From Babesia bovis T2Bo (Eukaryota; Apicomplexa; Aconoidasida; Piroplasmida; Babesiidae): a DNA stretch of 64,000 nt. Below, piece after piece: positions 33,152 through 43,738 of the stretch. The DNA is taken from contig NW_026261571.1 of assembly GCF_000165395.2 (NCBI RefSeq), positions 1,264,501-1,328,500 on the forward strand, read 5' to 3'. Both the position numbers and the translations under genes were made by a program. Numbering within the stretch: position 1 is the stretch's first letter; the number at the start of each line of letters is the position of its first letter. The notes beneath the pieces were generated by a model, which was not told the DNA's origin, did not search any database, and saw only the letters and a list, made by a program, of their open reading frames with translations.

Positions 33152-34984
33152 ATGGAATCTCTATTTGGTCATGATATATCCCGTCCTGTAGCGGAAAATG
33201 ATACAGTGATTCTAATGATACACAATAAGGGTGGATTTACTGCTCATGTCGAAAGAGGAAAGTACGTTTTTATGAAGTTTATGTGAATATAACAAAGGTA
33301 GTGTGTATAAAGTATAAGATACTATGTGTATGATATAACGATAAACATGTTTACAGAACGGTCAAAATATGCAAAGATAATTTTAATCTTGATGCTCTGA
33401 TTGGATGCTCCTACGGCGATGTATTCACAAAGGAAGATGGAGCATGGATTAAGATCCGTCGTAACGACCCGCAGTATCAGCAGTACCGTAATCGTATCAG
33501 GGAAACCATATCTGTCGAGTCGAATATACCTTCATCGGACAATCGTGATGTATATGATGACAACACTGCTCAAAAGCTGAGCTACGATGATATACAACGC
33601 CTGAAAAGAGGTACGTCACTTGAAATCATTTTCATTACAACCAGAACGAAAAGCCCAGGAGGTGATTGAGTCAATAGTGGACAACTCAGAGACCTTTGCT
33701 AAAAAGTCAAAGATGGCGCAAGAAAAATATATATCTCGTAAGGAATCTCGTCATATAAAGCTGTTCTACGTTAGACCATGTGATTTATATAATGTATGTG
33801 ATTGCTACTTTACTTCATTTCCACACAAGATTGGGTAAGTAGTAAAAAATTGCTTCACTATATGGAACAGCTACTTAAATTTCTCAAACCTTGCTATGAT
33901 GATGTATCTGGCCAGTATCAAGTACAACGATAAGGTAATGGTACTGGACCACGCCCTTGGGATTATAACTGCTGCGGTTTGCCAAAGACTTGCAGGTTGG
34001 TCTAATTCGATATTTGCGATATTGATGTATATATTAGTATATAGATGGAATATATTACTATATGCCAGTCATTATGTCGTCCAGTTTTATTAGTCATCTT
34101 TGCGTTATAATTTTGCACTTTTCTTGATCCTAATGATGCAATATATTGTTTTTACAGGATCAGGTAGAATATATCGGTTGGTGGCGAAAGGAGTGAGTGA
34201 CAAGGTAGTACACGAAATTGGTATTCGTTATTTTGACAATATATTTTCACTTGATATGAGTGAGTACATCCCGCTCGGCATCACATCGGTGAGACCAGTA
34301 AGAGCGCCAGCAGATACCTCTAATTTGCCCGGCGATCAGGAATGTAATATATCTGATCAAGATGAAATGAACCAAAAAGATGCTAATATCACTGGTTTAC
34401 TGAACAACGTTTATGGACAACCATTTGATGAATCTGACGCAGGTGGCAGCAAATCATTTATGGAATCACCCCGGGAAGATTTGGACAGTAGGGATGAGAA
34501 AGGTAGTTCTATGATTTCTTATATCATTCTATTCTAGAAGTGAAACGGCAAAAACTAAGCCAAATACCTGGAATATATCCTCTCTACAACGCTACCAAGG
34601 AGGAGGTTATGAACTGTCAAGTTCTGATCGGAAATATCGCTTTTAACAAATGCAATAAGCTTAACTCCATGGTGTCGTTATATACAAGAAGCTTCAAAGC
34701 TGCGGCTGATATGTATCTGGAGATGGGCGGTCGTCTAGTTCTTTATGGACAACAATATCAACCAATGGCTGAACTTCAGGCTGAACTCACATTGAGTGAG
34801 GAGTATGTCAATGTGAAATTTGACGAGGTATTTTGTAGAGAGTATCAGGTATGTTTATGCACATTCTTGATAACGAGTGTAGATGCTACCCCTAAGGACA
34901 CATCCTGTTATGACAGCCGAACTGCGTCCATGTTGCGGTTTCATTGTATCGGCAACGAAGACATCTAAAGATATTTTATCTTGA
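33152..34984 (+). CDS. TRM6: tRNA (adenine-58-N1) methyltransferase non-catalytic subunit TRM6/GCD10
   Basis: Partner of the catalytic subunit TRM61, needed for m1A58 in tRNA. Seven exons (33152-33261, 33357-33610, 33645-33834, 33871-33995, 34158-34502, 34538-34848, 34883-34984) give 478 residues. Diagnostic blocks are IHNKGGFTAHVERGK near the start, LIGCSYGDVF, RKAQEVIESIVDNSETFAKK, KSKMAQEKYISRKESRH, and the Rossmann part with YNDKVMVLDHALGIITAAVC. The usual TRM6 loss of a catalytic SAM site fits. Four of the six introns are 34-36 nt; all junctions keep frame. Its stop lies 34 nt from the stop of convergent YIP1. Confidence 0.92.
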
Positions 34985-35018
34985 ATATTTCTGTTTTTAA
35001 ACATTATTACGTTGTTTT

Positions 35019-36356
35019 TTATGCTATAGCGGTATGGGCTAGAAACATATAGTATATAAGGATGGGGAGCAAAACAATGTACTTTCTGTCTGCCATGTTA
35101 AGTTCCTGTAAGCAGTGTGTTATCTCATGTGCATACATACCATGGTTAATAACCTAGTAGCCGTTGAAGTACTCCAAATAACACAAAGGTATATTAGCAA
35201 CAGTATCAGCGGCTTGGCAAACCTGGAGAATATCCAAATAAGTGGCGCCAAACATATGGGTAACAAAGAGTAGCCCAGGATAATGAATAGTTTGGACAGT
35301 TCAATGTATACGTCTTGGGAAAGCAGATTGAACAATATATAAAGAGACGTGTTGCCTAGTACCTCAACCGCGTATACCAGTCCAAGGTTTAATTTACATG
35401 AAACTATCATACATAATGCGAATAGAATGAGTATCAACAGTGATCCTGTGAAGTCGCCATATTGCAACTCCTTGTTGTCGACACTAGAGAATATTTTCAT
35501 GATGTATCTGGAACATACCTCTTAAACAGCACGACGCACTTGATATGCCTGATGATATCATCGACATCTATTCCTAGTTCCTCTAGCAGCGGCGGGTCAA
35601 CCTCGCTCTCATCGCTCTGGGCGTGTTGCATATAATACTCACTAAGTTGCTTTATTTGCTGTGTAAAGCTACCTTTCCAATTAAGATCGCTAACAGGGAA
35701 ATTGGACTGTTGGAAACCCGGTTCCTTATTCATAGTACCAAAGGGGACATCTTGCGTATCATTTAATCCATGCTCTGCGCCAATGTATTATGATATATAA
35801 AAGACCTACGTAACGGTTGCCATGCAGGTGTCTGCTTAGTTAGGAAGGGACTCGGTACGTATGTATCTGGGTTGATGTTTATATTGTGATCAACGTTATT
35901 TGCACCAGTATTTATCCTTGCTGAGTTAATATCATCATCAGAGTCACCTATGGAATATCTTTGGACACCGTCATGTGGATAATGCTGCGTTATTTTAACC
36001 CCTTGGTTGTTACCTGGATATCCAGGATAGTTCGGGGTATCCACATGTGAAGAAACTGTCGGTGAAGAATGCGATGATTTTGGCGGTCTGTTAATCATAC
36101 TTCCCGTAGGCAAGGGTGGTGCACGATCAAGGTTGTCTTGTGTCATAAAAGGCGAAGGATCCGGAACATTTTCAGTCCTAGGGCTTCCGATTAAAGACAT
36201 AGGCTTTACACCTGAATATGTTATGAACATACACAAACATAAAGGATTGGTTAACCATATTGCAAAAAACAGTAATTACATACCACTGGATGAGCCATCA
36301 TCCTTATGCTTCATGTGAGCAGGATGTATCCTGCGTTTCCTTACGTTGGAGCTCAT
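35019..36356 (-). CDS. YIP1/YIPF5 family Golgi-ER membrane protein
   Basis: Rab-interacting multi-pass protein of COPII vesicles and Golgi. Five exons (36284-36356, 35810-36211, 35519-35774, 35141-35483, 35019-35105) give 386 residues. The N-terminal half is a proline/asparagine-rich cytosolic region. The family motif PPLLEELGIDVDDIIRHIKC precedes about five transmembrane segments: GSLLILILFALCMIVSC, LGLVYAVEVLGNTSLYILF, FIILGYSLLPICLAPLIWIF, PLILLLIYLCVIW and, in the last exon, IVLLPILIYYMFL. GYSLLPICL matches the conserved GYxLLP of YIPF5. Introns are 72, 35, 35 and 35 nt; the last splices out an apparent early stop. Confidence 0.9.
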
Positions 36357-37028
36357 TGTTTTCTGGTACGATATAGTATATTATAGCTATAAAATGAGAT
36401 TTCAGCCATTATCTTTTGTGATTAATGCGTCTATATCAGCTGGCCACATAACATGTGCGGTGTGTAGTTGGTCATTCTATTGATATGATCTATTTTCCAT
36501 TACACATTGCGTTTTATAGAGACACTTTGTATATTCTATTTCACATATGTTGTATTCAGATGCATTTTATGTATAATGAATAGAGAAATGACGATCGTTC
36601 TGTTGCAATTTTATTGATTGTATTCTCAGTGTTTCAGTTGTATTGGTAATTATATATCAGTTGTATACCTTATTGCTATATATAGCGTAATTCAACTTGT
36701 GATATGTAGTTTGAGTATTCAATTTTCTTATGTGCTAAATATATTTTATCTATTTTAATATTAAACCATTGTTCTTGATGCATCCATCTTTATTTCTTAA
36801 TAGTAATCATGCTGAATGACAGATTATTATTCGTAGTGTCTATATGTTTATATTTTGGTTTGCTGTGACTACTGCTGTCCTCCGTTTTGGTTTTTTGTTT
36901 TCTGCCACTAGTTTCTGTATATGTACTCCATTCCTACGTTTGATACACCACTTGGTGACATATATAACTACACCACAGAGTACATTATTCATAGATACAG
37001 TATGTATCCCAATTAGATACATTATCGA
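36357..37028. other. intergenic, very AT-rich
   Basis: 672 nt upstream of YIP1 and downstream of the FAM98-family gene (both minus). T-rich tracts give hydrophobic-looking frames, but no codon bias or splice pattern supports a gene. Confidence 0.55.
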
Positions 37029-38457
37029 TTATTTATGCTTGAAAGTGTTCTTTAAATATTTCTTATAAAACTTCTTCGTTGTATATCCATCAACCAGTCC
37101 TCCCCTATTTATGGGATCTGATATTTGTATTCGTTTAATGAATGACTGGAACGATTCATCCGGATCTATATTAATATGCTTTTTATAAAGTTCTGTAACT
37201 CCTAGTTCTTGATTATTAGATGATGTCGTCTTAATCTCCAATATATCACTACAGATTGTGAATTATAGTTATACGAATAGTGAAATGTATGCACTTTACG
37301 AAATTAAACGGGCAAAATGAATATATACACGTAATTATGTTTGAAATATGTATAACATGTCTACTGATATACCACACAGAGTGATTCAATGATAGCCATA
37401 GCATATTAGTGGATATAAAAAAACTCCAAACTACATATATAGTCTCAACATACGTTCGTGCTCGATAGATGCTATATATGTTGAAAGGCTTTAATAATGC
37501 ATCACAGCTATTGCGCCACATGTGGATAACAGACATCAAGGATTGCAGTTTGGGGTCGTCCTGCTGGTTGGCATTATTTTGACAAATTAAGAACATACAT
37601 TTAAGTTAGGTGAGTCCAGGAATACCTTTAACATTGCATCGAATCTTAGGAGATGAAGATTCCAACGTTCTCTATATTCCTCGGACAAACATTTTGCTAC
37701 CTCTCTGATGATCTCTATTGTCTCAGCATCTAGTGTTATGCTATTGAATAGCGATTCATTCTCCAATCTTAATTTCAATAACTCCACAAGGTTGTCGTTG
37801 TTAATTCTTTGCGATATATCGTCAATAATTGAGCACAACATTTCATCATCAACATCGGTTGTTACTTCAGTAGAACTGGAAACTATTTTCTGTATCTCAG
37901 CATTAGTTATGGTTTCCTGTTTTCCTTTAAAACAAATAAAAATAACATACTTGTGAAAAGGATTTTGAGAATAAATGCTGAACTTTGCAGACTTTCTTTT
38001 CAACACGAGTACACAGTAGCTCCGTCAATAGAATGTCTGTTCATAATATCACCAAAAAATGTTGACGTACGAAGCAATTCGTCGTTATATTTTTCTTCTA
38101 TATCATCGTAACCTATGGTCATATTAAGGAATGCAAATAGTATTTACCTAATGCCTTCACGAATGATATGTAATCATTGGACCCTTGAGTTATATGGTTG
38201 TAATGATTCCTTAAGGAGTTTGATTCCGATATTTCTGCCAATTCACGACATATTGTGTCGACTAAAAAGAGCAGATCTTCTTGGTTGCTTAATAATCCGT
38301 AATGGAATTCCAAATCAGAGAGACTCTCTATATCTCTGTACGATGTATAGATTTCATACATACTATACTAAGGCACAGATTTGACCTACCTCTTATTGTA
38401 GGTTTTATACAATAGTTTTAAAAGTGCGATATTTTCATTTACAATATTGATTGCCAT
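37029..38457 (-). CDS. FAM98-family protein
   Basis: FAM98 proteins belong to the RTCB tRNA-ligase/DDX1 complex in animals. Seven exons (38390-38457, 38148-38335, 38071-38112, 37951-38036, 37599-37916, 37454-37560, 37029-37248) give 342 residues; four of the introns are 34-38 nt. The diagnostic part is in exon 5: VAKCLSEEYRERWNLHLLRF with DAMLKVF after it, matching the FAM98 block LxxEYExRRxMLLxRLxVTxxSF. The C-terminal INRGGLVDGY resembles the family's PDRGGR. The N-terminal half contains the CALGY-like SFVKALGYDDIEEKYNDELL segment and LLTELLCTRVEKK. Without the correct small introns the gene looks like several broken frames. The assignment rests mainly on those two C-terminal motifs. Confidence 0.72.
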
Positions 38458-38614
38458 AACTGATATATAATGCTATATACAATAGGATATAATTTACACA
38501 TGGATGAATAGGTGTACGTATGATTCTAATAATACGCCGTACACATTGCCACTTAATCGTTCGACGATTTATTATAACATTTAAAATAGTTATGAACGAA
38601 TCAACTCCGCCAAA

Positions 38615-39731
38615 ATGGTTCGACAGATGCTGATTTTTGACATGGACGGTACTTTGACAGATCCGGTACAGGTGTGTATTTTTTTTATGAATTTGAATGT
38701 ATTTTTAATATGATATTCAACATATAGGTTATAAGCAACAATGTGAAAGATATATTGAGGCGATGTAAACTTAAAAACTTTGAGATTGCTGTGGTATCGG
38801 GGTCAAAGTATGATAAGATAAAAGGACAACTTAACGATGGGTGTTGGTTAACCTTCCATGATTGAATATGATATAGTTATTGATGAGTTCGATTATGTTT
38901 TTTCCGAAAACGGAACACAAGTCTATGTTAAAAATGTTTTAGTGAAATCACTGGTATGTTTCTTAATGTTAACACTAATAGTTATTAGGATATTACTGAG
39001 GCGATACCGGAGACGAAACTTCGTAAAATGATTGAGTTTTCTCTTCGGTATATTGCTGACTTAGACATTCCAACTAAACGGTACGTTTCAGAAGCAATGT
39101 TTTATTAAATATTTTATTGTTTATTGGTTAATTTCCTACATTACCTAGTTGTTACTAAGGATTGTTTTCTAATAAGTGTTATGTGTTATCTATGAGTGTT
39201 CATGATTTATTGTGATTTAGGGGTACCTTTATTGAACATCGTAAAAGTCTAATTAACATATGTCCTCCCGGACGCAATAGCTCTATGGATGACCGCAGAA
39301 GATTTGTTGAATACGACTCTATTCACCATGTCAGGCAGAAGTTCATACAAGTATTAAAATCTCAGTTCGATAGCGACGATTGTCCGTTATCATTTGTGGC
39401 GGGTGGACAAATTTCTATCGATGTCTATCCCAAGGTACGTTGGGAAATAGCTGATGTTGATTCTTTTAATTATTATACGAAACATTATGTTTTTATAATA
39501 TAAAAACACAGGCATGGAGTAAATCGATTGCGCTTTCTCACATTGAAAAATGCGACGTAATTCATTTTTTCGGTGATAACACTAGAGAGGTTTGGAGAAT
39601 TATTTTGTCTTTATAAATTATAGGGAGGTAACGACTTTGAGATCTACAATCATCCTGATGTTATCGGCCATACTGTAACTGGTTACAAAGATTTAGTCAA
39701 TCAACTAGAAGAGTTATTAGCTAAATCATAA
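38615..39731 (+). CDS. PMM: phosphomannomutase (HAD family)
   Basis: Interconverts mannose-6-phosphate and mannose-1-phosphate in the cytosol, feeding GDP-mannose for GPI anchors and N-glycans. Seven exons (38615-38671, 38728-38842, 38877-38953, 38989-39080, 39221-39434, 39512-39589, 39624-39731) give 246 residues, exactly the PMM size. The HAD nucleophile/acid motif is FDMDGTLTDP; VVSGSKYDKI is motif II; DYVFSENGTQVY, KRGTFIEHRKSLINICPPGR and GGQISIDVYPK are PMM-specific; FFGDNT...GGNDFEIY is the metal-binding end. Introns are 56, 34, 35, 140, 77 and 34 nt. The second junction has several possible donors; I chose the one giving GFIDEFDYVF. Confidence 0.94.
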
Positions 39732-40646
39732 TCGCTGTTCATATCAATTTATCCTGCATATAGTAAACAACGGTTCATCTAGTGATTAACCAATGGAATA
39801 TTTCACATGATATAATTTGTGTATACACACCATTTTAAGTTATGTAAACTAGTATCTATGTTTATGCTTTACGTAAAATGAATGTTTGAGTCTACAGGAA
39901 GGAACACGTGTCTAGAAGTATTTAATTTGCGCAGAAGAAGAATATATATTCTACGTGAATACATATTTGGATTTCCAATCAATATATATACACTCTAATA
40001 CGAATCTCGGGTGATGAACAAATTAAATTCAATAAAAAATCAAACCTAGTAGTCACAATTGTGCAACTACGCTATACTATGTCTAATTTACTATAAAATA
40101 TGCCTCTATTTTGTATCATTATATGGAATTAAATTATTATAATGGCGACAGGTCGGATACCACTTATATAAATAATCAAGAATATTACGAAACAAGGTGT
40201 GCATAAATCGATGTGAAGTTAACATTGTAATATTTCAATATAAAATATTGAGCTTACGTTAATAAATGTCAATTTTGAAAATAAATATTGTAGCAGTAGC
40301 GATTGTTTTCAATAAATAGACAAAAAATGTACGAACGTTTATCCGGCGCAAAAGTTTGTATGTCGAGGTGGATAAAATACAGTGTCTATTAAAAATACTG
40401 TAGAATAACGACAATTACAAATAACTTTTTTTATCGCAGTTGCATTTCGGATTAATATAAAGAGATTTATCTAGTGTGTCAATGATAACTTTACTTCTTG
40501 GTGTACCGTTTTCAGATGAAACATTGCTTTTTGTGTTATGTTGACGTTTTAATAAGATCAAATTAATCTTATTTAATGGTACTGTTAAGTACTTGCCGCG
40601 ATATAGCCATGTCTACCTATTTAATTTTTCCATTCCGTTGTTGTTC

Positions 40647-40682
40647 GCACATATGTGCACCTTCAAATTGCTGCAAGGTGCA
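40647..40682 (+). promoter_or_regulatory. palindrome plus inverted repeat upstream of rap-1 copy 1
   Basis: GCACATATGTGC (40647-40658) is a perfect 12-bp palindrome. It overlaps an inverted repeat TGCACCTT (40656-40663), an 11-nt loop, and AAGGTGCA (40675-40682). The element lies about 180-215 bp before the rap-1 ATG. Candidate transcription-factor site; function inferred only from symmetry and position. Confidence 0.5.
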
Positions 40683-40861
40683 TCTCACGTGTCTAGACCG
40701 ATATGATGAACTCACACACTGACTATTGTTTGTATCTTTCGACGGATAGTATTTTACATATACATTTGTCGGCTTTTATATATAGCAGTGCTATAGACAA
40801 ACAATACACAGATTAATCTTTAGATACTAAGTTCAATAATATTACGGACATATTGTAGACA

Positions 40862-42559
40862 ATGAGAATCATTAGCGGCGTTGTCGGTTGCCTTTTCTTG
40901 GTGTTTTCACACCATGTGTCTGCTTTTCGCCACAATCAGAGAGTAGGAAGTCTCGCTCCAGCTGAAGTGGTAGGTGATTTAACCTCCACATTGGAAACAG
41001 CTGATACTTTGATGACTCTCCGTGACCACATGCACAACATTACTAAGGATATGAAACATGTTTTGAGCAATGGCCGTGAGCAGATTGTAAATGATGTTTG
41101 CTCTAATGCTCCTGAGGACTCCAACTGTCGTGAGGTAGTTAACAATTATGCTGACCGTTGTGAAATGTACGGATGCTTTACGATTGACAATGTCAAATAT
41201 CCGTTGTATCAAGAGTACCAACCTCTATCTCTTCCAAACCCTTACCAGTTGGATGCTGCGTTCAGATTGTTCAAAGAGAGTGCATCCAATCCTGCTAAGA
41301 ACAGCGTAAAACGCGAATGGTTGCGTTTCAGAAATGGAGCGAACCATGGTGATTACCACTACTTCGTCACTGGTCTGTTGAACAACAATGTTGTGCACGA
41401 GGAAGGAACTACCGATGTTGAATATCTTGTCAACAAGGTACTCTATATGGCTACCATGAACTACAAGACTTATTTGACAGTAAACAGTATGAACGCCAAG
41501 TTTTTCAACAGATTCAGCTTCACTACAAAGATATTCAGCCGTCGTATTAGGCAAACATTGAGTGATATCATCAGGTGGAATGTTCCTGAAGATTTTGAAG
41601 AAAGGAGCATCGAACGTATCACTCAACTTACTAGCAGCTACGAAGATTACATGTTGACCCAGATTCCAACTCTTTCCAAGTTTGCACGTCGTTATGCTGA
41701 CATGGTGAAGAAGGTTCTGCTCGGTAGCTTGACCTCGTACGTTGAAGCTCCTTGGTACAAAAGATGGATAAAGAAATTCAGAGACTTTTTCTCTAAAAAC
41801 GTTACCCAACCTACAAAGAAGTTCATCGAGGATACTAACGAAGTTACCAAAAACTATCTGAAAGCCAATGTTGCTGAGCCCACTAAAAAGTTTATGCAGG
41901 ACACTCACGAAAAAACCAAAGGCTATCTGAAAGAGAATGTAGCCGAACCTACTAAGACTTTTTTCAAGGAGGCTCCTCAAGTCACCAAACACTTCTTCGA
42001 TGAGAACATTGGCCAACCCACCAAGGAGTTTTTCAGGGAAGCTCCCCAAGCCACTAAACATTTCCTAGACGAAAACATCGGTCAACCAACCAAGGAGTTC
42101 TTCAGGGAGGCTCCCCAAGTCACTAAGCACTTCTTAGACGAGAATATTGCTCAACCTACTAAAGAATTTTTCAGGGATGTCCCTCAAGTCACCAAGAAGG
42201 TTATAACTGAGAACATTGCTCAACCAACTAAGGAATTCCTTAAGGAGGTTCCTCATACTACCATGAAAGTCTTGAATGAAAACATTGCTCAACCTGCCAA
42301 GGAAATCATACATGAGTTTGGTACTGGCGCCAAGAATTTCATTTCCGCAGCCCATGAAGGTACTAAGCAGTTCTTAAACGAAACTGTTGGCCAACCTACA
42401 AAGGAATTCCTGAACGGAGCTCTAGAAACTACTAAAGACGCATTACACCATCTGGGTAAATCATCAGACGAAGCCAACATTTATGATGCCTCGGAAAATA
42501 CCACTCAGTCTAACGACTCAACTACTTCCAACGGTGAAGACACCGCCGGATACCTCTGA
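40862..42559 (+). CDS. rap-1: rhoptry-associated protein 1, copy 1
   Basis: Secreted apical-organelle protein of merozoites, implicated in erythrocyte invasion and a known immunodominant antigen. Single exon, 565 residues. Signal peptide at 1-21 (MRIISGVVGCLFLVFSHHVSA). The RAP-1 family hallmarks are present: four cysteines at 80, 89, 100 and 105, then the 14-residue motif PLSLPNPYQLDAAF at 121-134. From about residue 313 the C-terminal part is built of 23-residue degenerate repeats (ENIGQPTKEFFREAPQVTKH type), about eight units, ending in a polar Ser/Thr-rich tail. The encoded protein is identical to copy 2. Confidence 0.97.
   Translation: MRIISGVVGCLFLVFSHHVSAFRHNQRVGSLAPAEVVGDLTSTLETADTLMTLRDHMHNITKDMKHVLSNGREQIVNDVCSNAPEDSNCREVVNNYADRCEMYGCFTIDNVKYPLYQEYQPLSLPNPYQLDAAFRLFKESASNPAKNSVKREWLRFRNGANHGDYHYFVTGLLNNNVVHEEGTTDVEYLVNKVLYMATMNYKTYLTVNSMNAKFFNRFSFTTKIFSRRIRQTLSDIIRWNVPEDFEERSIERITQLTSSYEDYMLTQIPTLSKFARRYADMVKKVLLGSLTSYVEAPWYKRWIKKFRDFFSKNVTQPTKKFIEDTNEVTKNYLKANVAEPTKKFMQDTHEKTKGYLKENVAEPTKTFFKEAPQVTKHFFDENIGQPTKEFFREAPQATKHFLDENIGQPTKEFFREAPQVTKHFLDENIAQPTKEFFRDVPQVTKKVITENIAQPTKEFLKEVPHTTMKVLNENIAQPAKEIIHEFGTGAKNFISAAHEGTKQFLNETVGQPTKEFLNGALETTKDALHHLGKSSDEANIYDASENTTQSNDSTTSNGEDTAGYL
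41798..42420 (+). repeat. 69-bp coding repeats in rap-1 copy 1
   Basis: About eight to nine degenerate 69-bp units encode 23 residues each, with the core QPTKEF near each unit start and a V/A-TK-x-hydrophobic helix later. Units four and five are the closest pair. Charge alternation suggests extended amphipathic helix. The same array recurs 2,877 bp downstream. Confidence 0.9.
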
Positions 42560-43738
42560 TGAGATGCGTTTATAATGGCACAAACTCAACAAATGATGTA
42601 TCGTCATCTGATCCATCGGTTTTCAATATTGTATTGGATGCAATATCTGAATGCATACGATGCGACAGTTTCCATCATCGGGTGCCGAATCGTAACTCTC
42701 AAAACACCATTTTAAGTTATGTAAACTAATATCTATGTTTATGCTTTACGTAAAATGAATGTTTGAGTCTACAGGAAGGAACACGTGTCTAGAAGTATTT
42801 AATTTGCGCAGAAGAAGAATATATATTCTACGTGAATACATATTTGGATTTCCAATCAATATATATACACTCTAATACGAATCTCGGGTGATGAACAAAT
42901 TAAATTCAATAAAAAATCAAACCTAGTAGTCACAATTGTGCAACTACGCTATACTATGTCTAATTTACTATAAAATATGCCTCTATTTTGTATCATTATA
43001 TGGAATTAAATTATTATAATGGCGACAGGTCGGATACCACTTATATAAATAATCAAGAATATTACGAAACAAGGTGTGCATAAATCGATGTGAAGTTAAC
43101 ATTGTAATATTTCAATATAAAATATTGAGCTTACGTTAATAAATGTCAATTTTGAAAATAAATATTGTAGCAGTAGCGATTGTTTTCAATAAATAGACAA
43201 AAAATGTACGAACGTTTATCCGGCGCAAAAGTTTGTATGTCGAGGTGGATAAAATACAGTGTCTATTAAAAATACTGTAGAATAACGACAATTACAAATA
43301 ACTTTTTTTATCGCAGTTGCATTTCGGATTAATATAAAGAGATTTATCTAGTGTGTCAATGATAACTTTACTTCTTGGTGTACCGTTTTCAGATGAAACA
43401 TTGCTTTTTGTGTTATGTTGACGTTTTAATAAGATCAAATTAATCTTATTTAATGGTACTGTTAAGTACTTGCCGCGATATAGCCATGTCTACCTATTTA
43501 ATTTTTCCATTCCGTTGTTGTTCGCACATATGTGCACCTTCAAATTGCTGCAAGGTGCATCTCACGTGTCTAGACCGATATGATGAACTCACACACTGAC
43601 TATTGTTTGTATCTTTCGACGGATAGTATTTTACATATACATTTGTCGGCTTTTATATATAGCAGTGCTATAGACAAACAATACACAGATTAATCTTTAG
43701 ATACTAAGTTCAATAATATTACGGACATATTGTAGACA
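42560..43738. promoter_or_regulatory. rap-1 intergenic region (3' end of copy 1, promoter of copy 2)
   Basis: 1,179 nt with no gene. The first 144 nt are the 3' flank, repeated after copy 2. The remaining ~1,035 nt repeat the 39827-40861 sequence that precedes copy 1, so both genes have the same 5' flank and should have the same promoter. It contains the palindrome and stem-loop listed at 43524-43559. Confidence 0.75.
43524..43559 (+). promoter_or_regulatory. palindrome plus inverted repeat upstream of rap-1 copy 2
   Basis: Exact second occurrence of the copy-1 element, displaced by 2,877 bp, at the same distance from the ATG of copy 2. Because the whole unit is duplicated, its presence here is not independent evidence of function. 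Confidence 0.5.

Noticed and set aside
36844..37068. 74-residue hydrophobic plus-strand frame
   Set aside because: T-rich intergenic/antisense DNA opposite the FAM98-like gene end; no coding signature.
41225..42061. 278-residue minus-strand frame inside rap-1 copy 1, repeated at 44102-44938
   Set aside because: It is the antisense shadow of the biased, repetitive rap-1 coding sequence; no promoter context or homology, and it repeats only because the gene repeats.
41798..42420. Regular 69-bp repeats that might suggest an array such as CRISPR
   Set aside because: They are in-frame, degenerate and encode the known 23-residue RAP-1 repeats; no spacers, and the organism is eukaryotic.
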